A stretch of 64,000 bases of DNA, taken from assembly GCA_018830885.1 (NCBI GenBank), contig JAHJRI010000189.1, positions 20,632-84,631 of the forward strand. The letters run 5' to 3'. This DNA comes from a bacterium (GTDB lineage Bacteria > SAR324 > XYD2-FULL-50-16). The translations under genes were made by a program, and so were the position numbers. Of the stretch, positions 63,401 through 64,000 are shown piece after piece. The notes below the pieces were generated by a model, which did not search any database, had not been told where the DNA came from, and was given only the letters and a program-made list of their open reading frames with translations. Every line of letters begins with the position of its first letter. The first letter of the stretch is position 1.

Positions 63401-64000
63401 TCAACAGATTTTTGGCGACTTCCAAGGTCGGCGGATCACCCGGTTTCATCTTCTTGTAAATCTCAATCATCGCCTCCTGTGGATTGTCCACCTTGTCGGC
63501 TGCCAGGGTGTTGCGGAAGGAAGTTCCGATTGTCTTGTTGCCGATAAAGAGCAGGGTCACTTCCTCAATTTTGTTGGCAATCAACTCCTCCAGGGCCTCT
63601 TTTGTAATCGGCTGGTTGTTCTGAACGATCATTTCACCATCTGCACTGAAAACATCCTGCAGGGCATACCGCCCCAGAATATCTTCGGCGTTGGTCGGAA
63701 TCTCCTTGATCCCGGCTTCCTGAATCTTCCGGACAGAGGCCTTCGATATCTTCTTACCCTGTGCCACGATCAACTGCTTATTGGCTGGATTGGTGATGTC
63801 TTCGATAGCCCGCTGATTCTGGGAAGACTGAGGATCAAAATATTTTGAAAACTTCCGCTTGCTTTCATCTTCTGAAAAGGCATTTTTCAGAATAACCGTT
63901 TCCGTGTAATAAAACCGGTTCAACAACTCAGGACCGGAATATCCCAGTGCCTTTAACAACACAGTCGCCAGAAATTTCCGTCGTCGGTCGATCCTTACAT
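60444..64000 (-). CDS. rpoB: DNA-directed RNA polymerase beta subunit, N-terminus beyond the window
   Basis: The listed ORF starts at 63962 from a GTG, but the frame stays open to the right edge ([29 protein letters not shown]), so the gene is truncated by the window. Confidence 0.98.
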   Translation of the reverse strand, partial: VRIDRRRKFLATVLLKALGYSGPELLNRFYYTETVILKNAFSEDESKRKFSKYFDPQSSQNQRAIEDITNPANKQLIVAQGKKISKASVRKIQEAGIKEIPTNAEDILGRYALQDVFSADGEMIVQNNQPITKEALEELIANKIEEVTLLFIGNKTIGTSFRNTLAADKVDNPQEAMIEIYKKMKPGDPPTLEVAKNLLKNMFFNPERYDLSRVGRMKINKKLNLENDLSETILTNEDILAVVAYLLRLKDGAGGTIDDIDHLGNRRVRGVGELLENQVRIGLVRMERAIKERMSLQETENMMLHDIVNSKPVSAVINEFFGSSQLSQFMDQTNPLSEITHKRRLSALGPGGLTRERAGFEVRDVHTSHYGRICPVETPEGPNIGLISSIATYARLNEFGFIETPYRKVQETNVSNEIHFLTAIDEGNYKIAQANALLDKNHKLVRDLVKARYDNEFKMIRKEEIEYMDVSPKQLVSVAASLIPFLEHDDANRALMGSNMQRQAVPVVKPEAPFVGTGIEYQVAQDSGSCIIAKRSGYVNRVDADRIVVEAEVDLAADRTVIEANVDIYHLRKYQRSNQNTCVNQRPIVSIGDRVEAGQILVDGGSCDNGDLALGQNVLVAFMPWRGYNYEDSILVSEKMLHQDRFTSVHIEEFEVLARDTKLGKELITRDIPNMSEYALRNLDDSGIIRIGSYVKAGDILVGKTTPKGEMQLNPEEKLLRAIFGEKAGDVRDTSLRVSQGIEGVVIDVKVFNRRGVEKDERTKEIEAAILVKIEHDYRDEVRIVKSNLIAKLLPILEAHPLVYNLVSPETHEVLIAAGEKISEATFKKLPISTWMDINIADTELNHDLHVMLHNASSQIELLDNIHESKKERESRTDDLQPGVIRVIKVFVAMKRRLSVGDKMAGRHGNKGVISKIIAPEDMPYMEDGTPVDIVLNPLGVPSRMNVGQVLETHLGLAAKGLGNAINKMIERVAPIDQIRTYIKDIFSSKFVSEYIDSLNDEEMQAFAKKFRGGVYMSTPVFDGAKEKDIQDLLEKAGLNRDAQMTLRDGRTGDLFGQKITVGYLYMLKLHHLVDDKLHARSIGPYSLVTQQPLGGKAQFGGQRFGEMEVWALEAYGAAYTLRELLTVKSDDTPGRNKVYESIVKGNYNIKMGIPESFKVLINELKSLCLDFALIKEEGFLVDV

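Noticed and set aside
1-64000. CRISPR arrays, rRNA, tRNA genes and intact insertion sequences.
   Set aside because: Intergenic regions were read by eye and no regularly spaced repeats, rRNA-like blocks, cloverleaf with CCA-type end or transposase ORF were found. A tRNAscan-SE/Infernal run would be needed to exclude small RNAs.

Overview
The window is about 64 kb of gene-dense bacterial chromosome, with most genes on the minus strand. Gene content is compatible with a Desulfobacterota-like organism, but that is inference only. The clearest blocks, left to right, are: two 2-hydroxyacyl-CoA dehydratase/benzoyl-CoA reductase-like subunits; malonyl-CoA decarboxylase divergent from a Sir2 deacetylase; a secreted leucine-rich-repeat protein; a BioY/BioM/BioN-like biotin ECF transporter with BirA; a PrkA-like / DUF444 (YeaH) / SpoVR / second PrkA-like operon; a liv branched-chain amino-acid ABC transporter with an ACT protein; aroB, acylphosphatase, hemH and hisG; FtsEX with a degenerate-LytM EnvC-like protein; lepA; ilvH-ilvB directly downstream of rpoC; and rpoB running off the right edge. 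The main candidates for something undescribed are: (i) three dispersed paralogs of one unrecognised ~430-466 aa family (13.5-14.9, 23.0-24.3 and 43.5-44.8 kb) sharing a 'FARxPxxxxLV...P(D/N)' core; (ii) a protein at 3.84-4.81 kb with two tandem copies of an unrecognised ~60-aa module; (iii) two different PrkA-like AAA+ proteins flanking DUF444 and SpoVR in one operon; (iv) intergenic inverted-repeat elements at 6300-6452, 46043-46162, 27589-27624 and 27649-27829. I saw no CRISPR array, rRNA, convincing tRNA or intact transposase. All product calls come from reading the translations; no searches were run.
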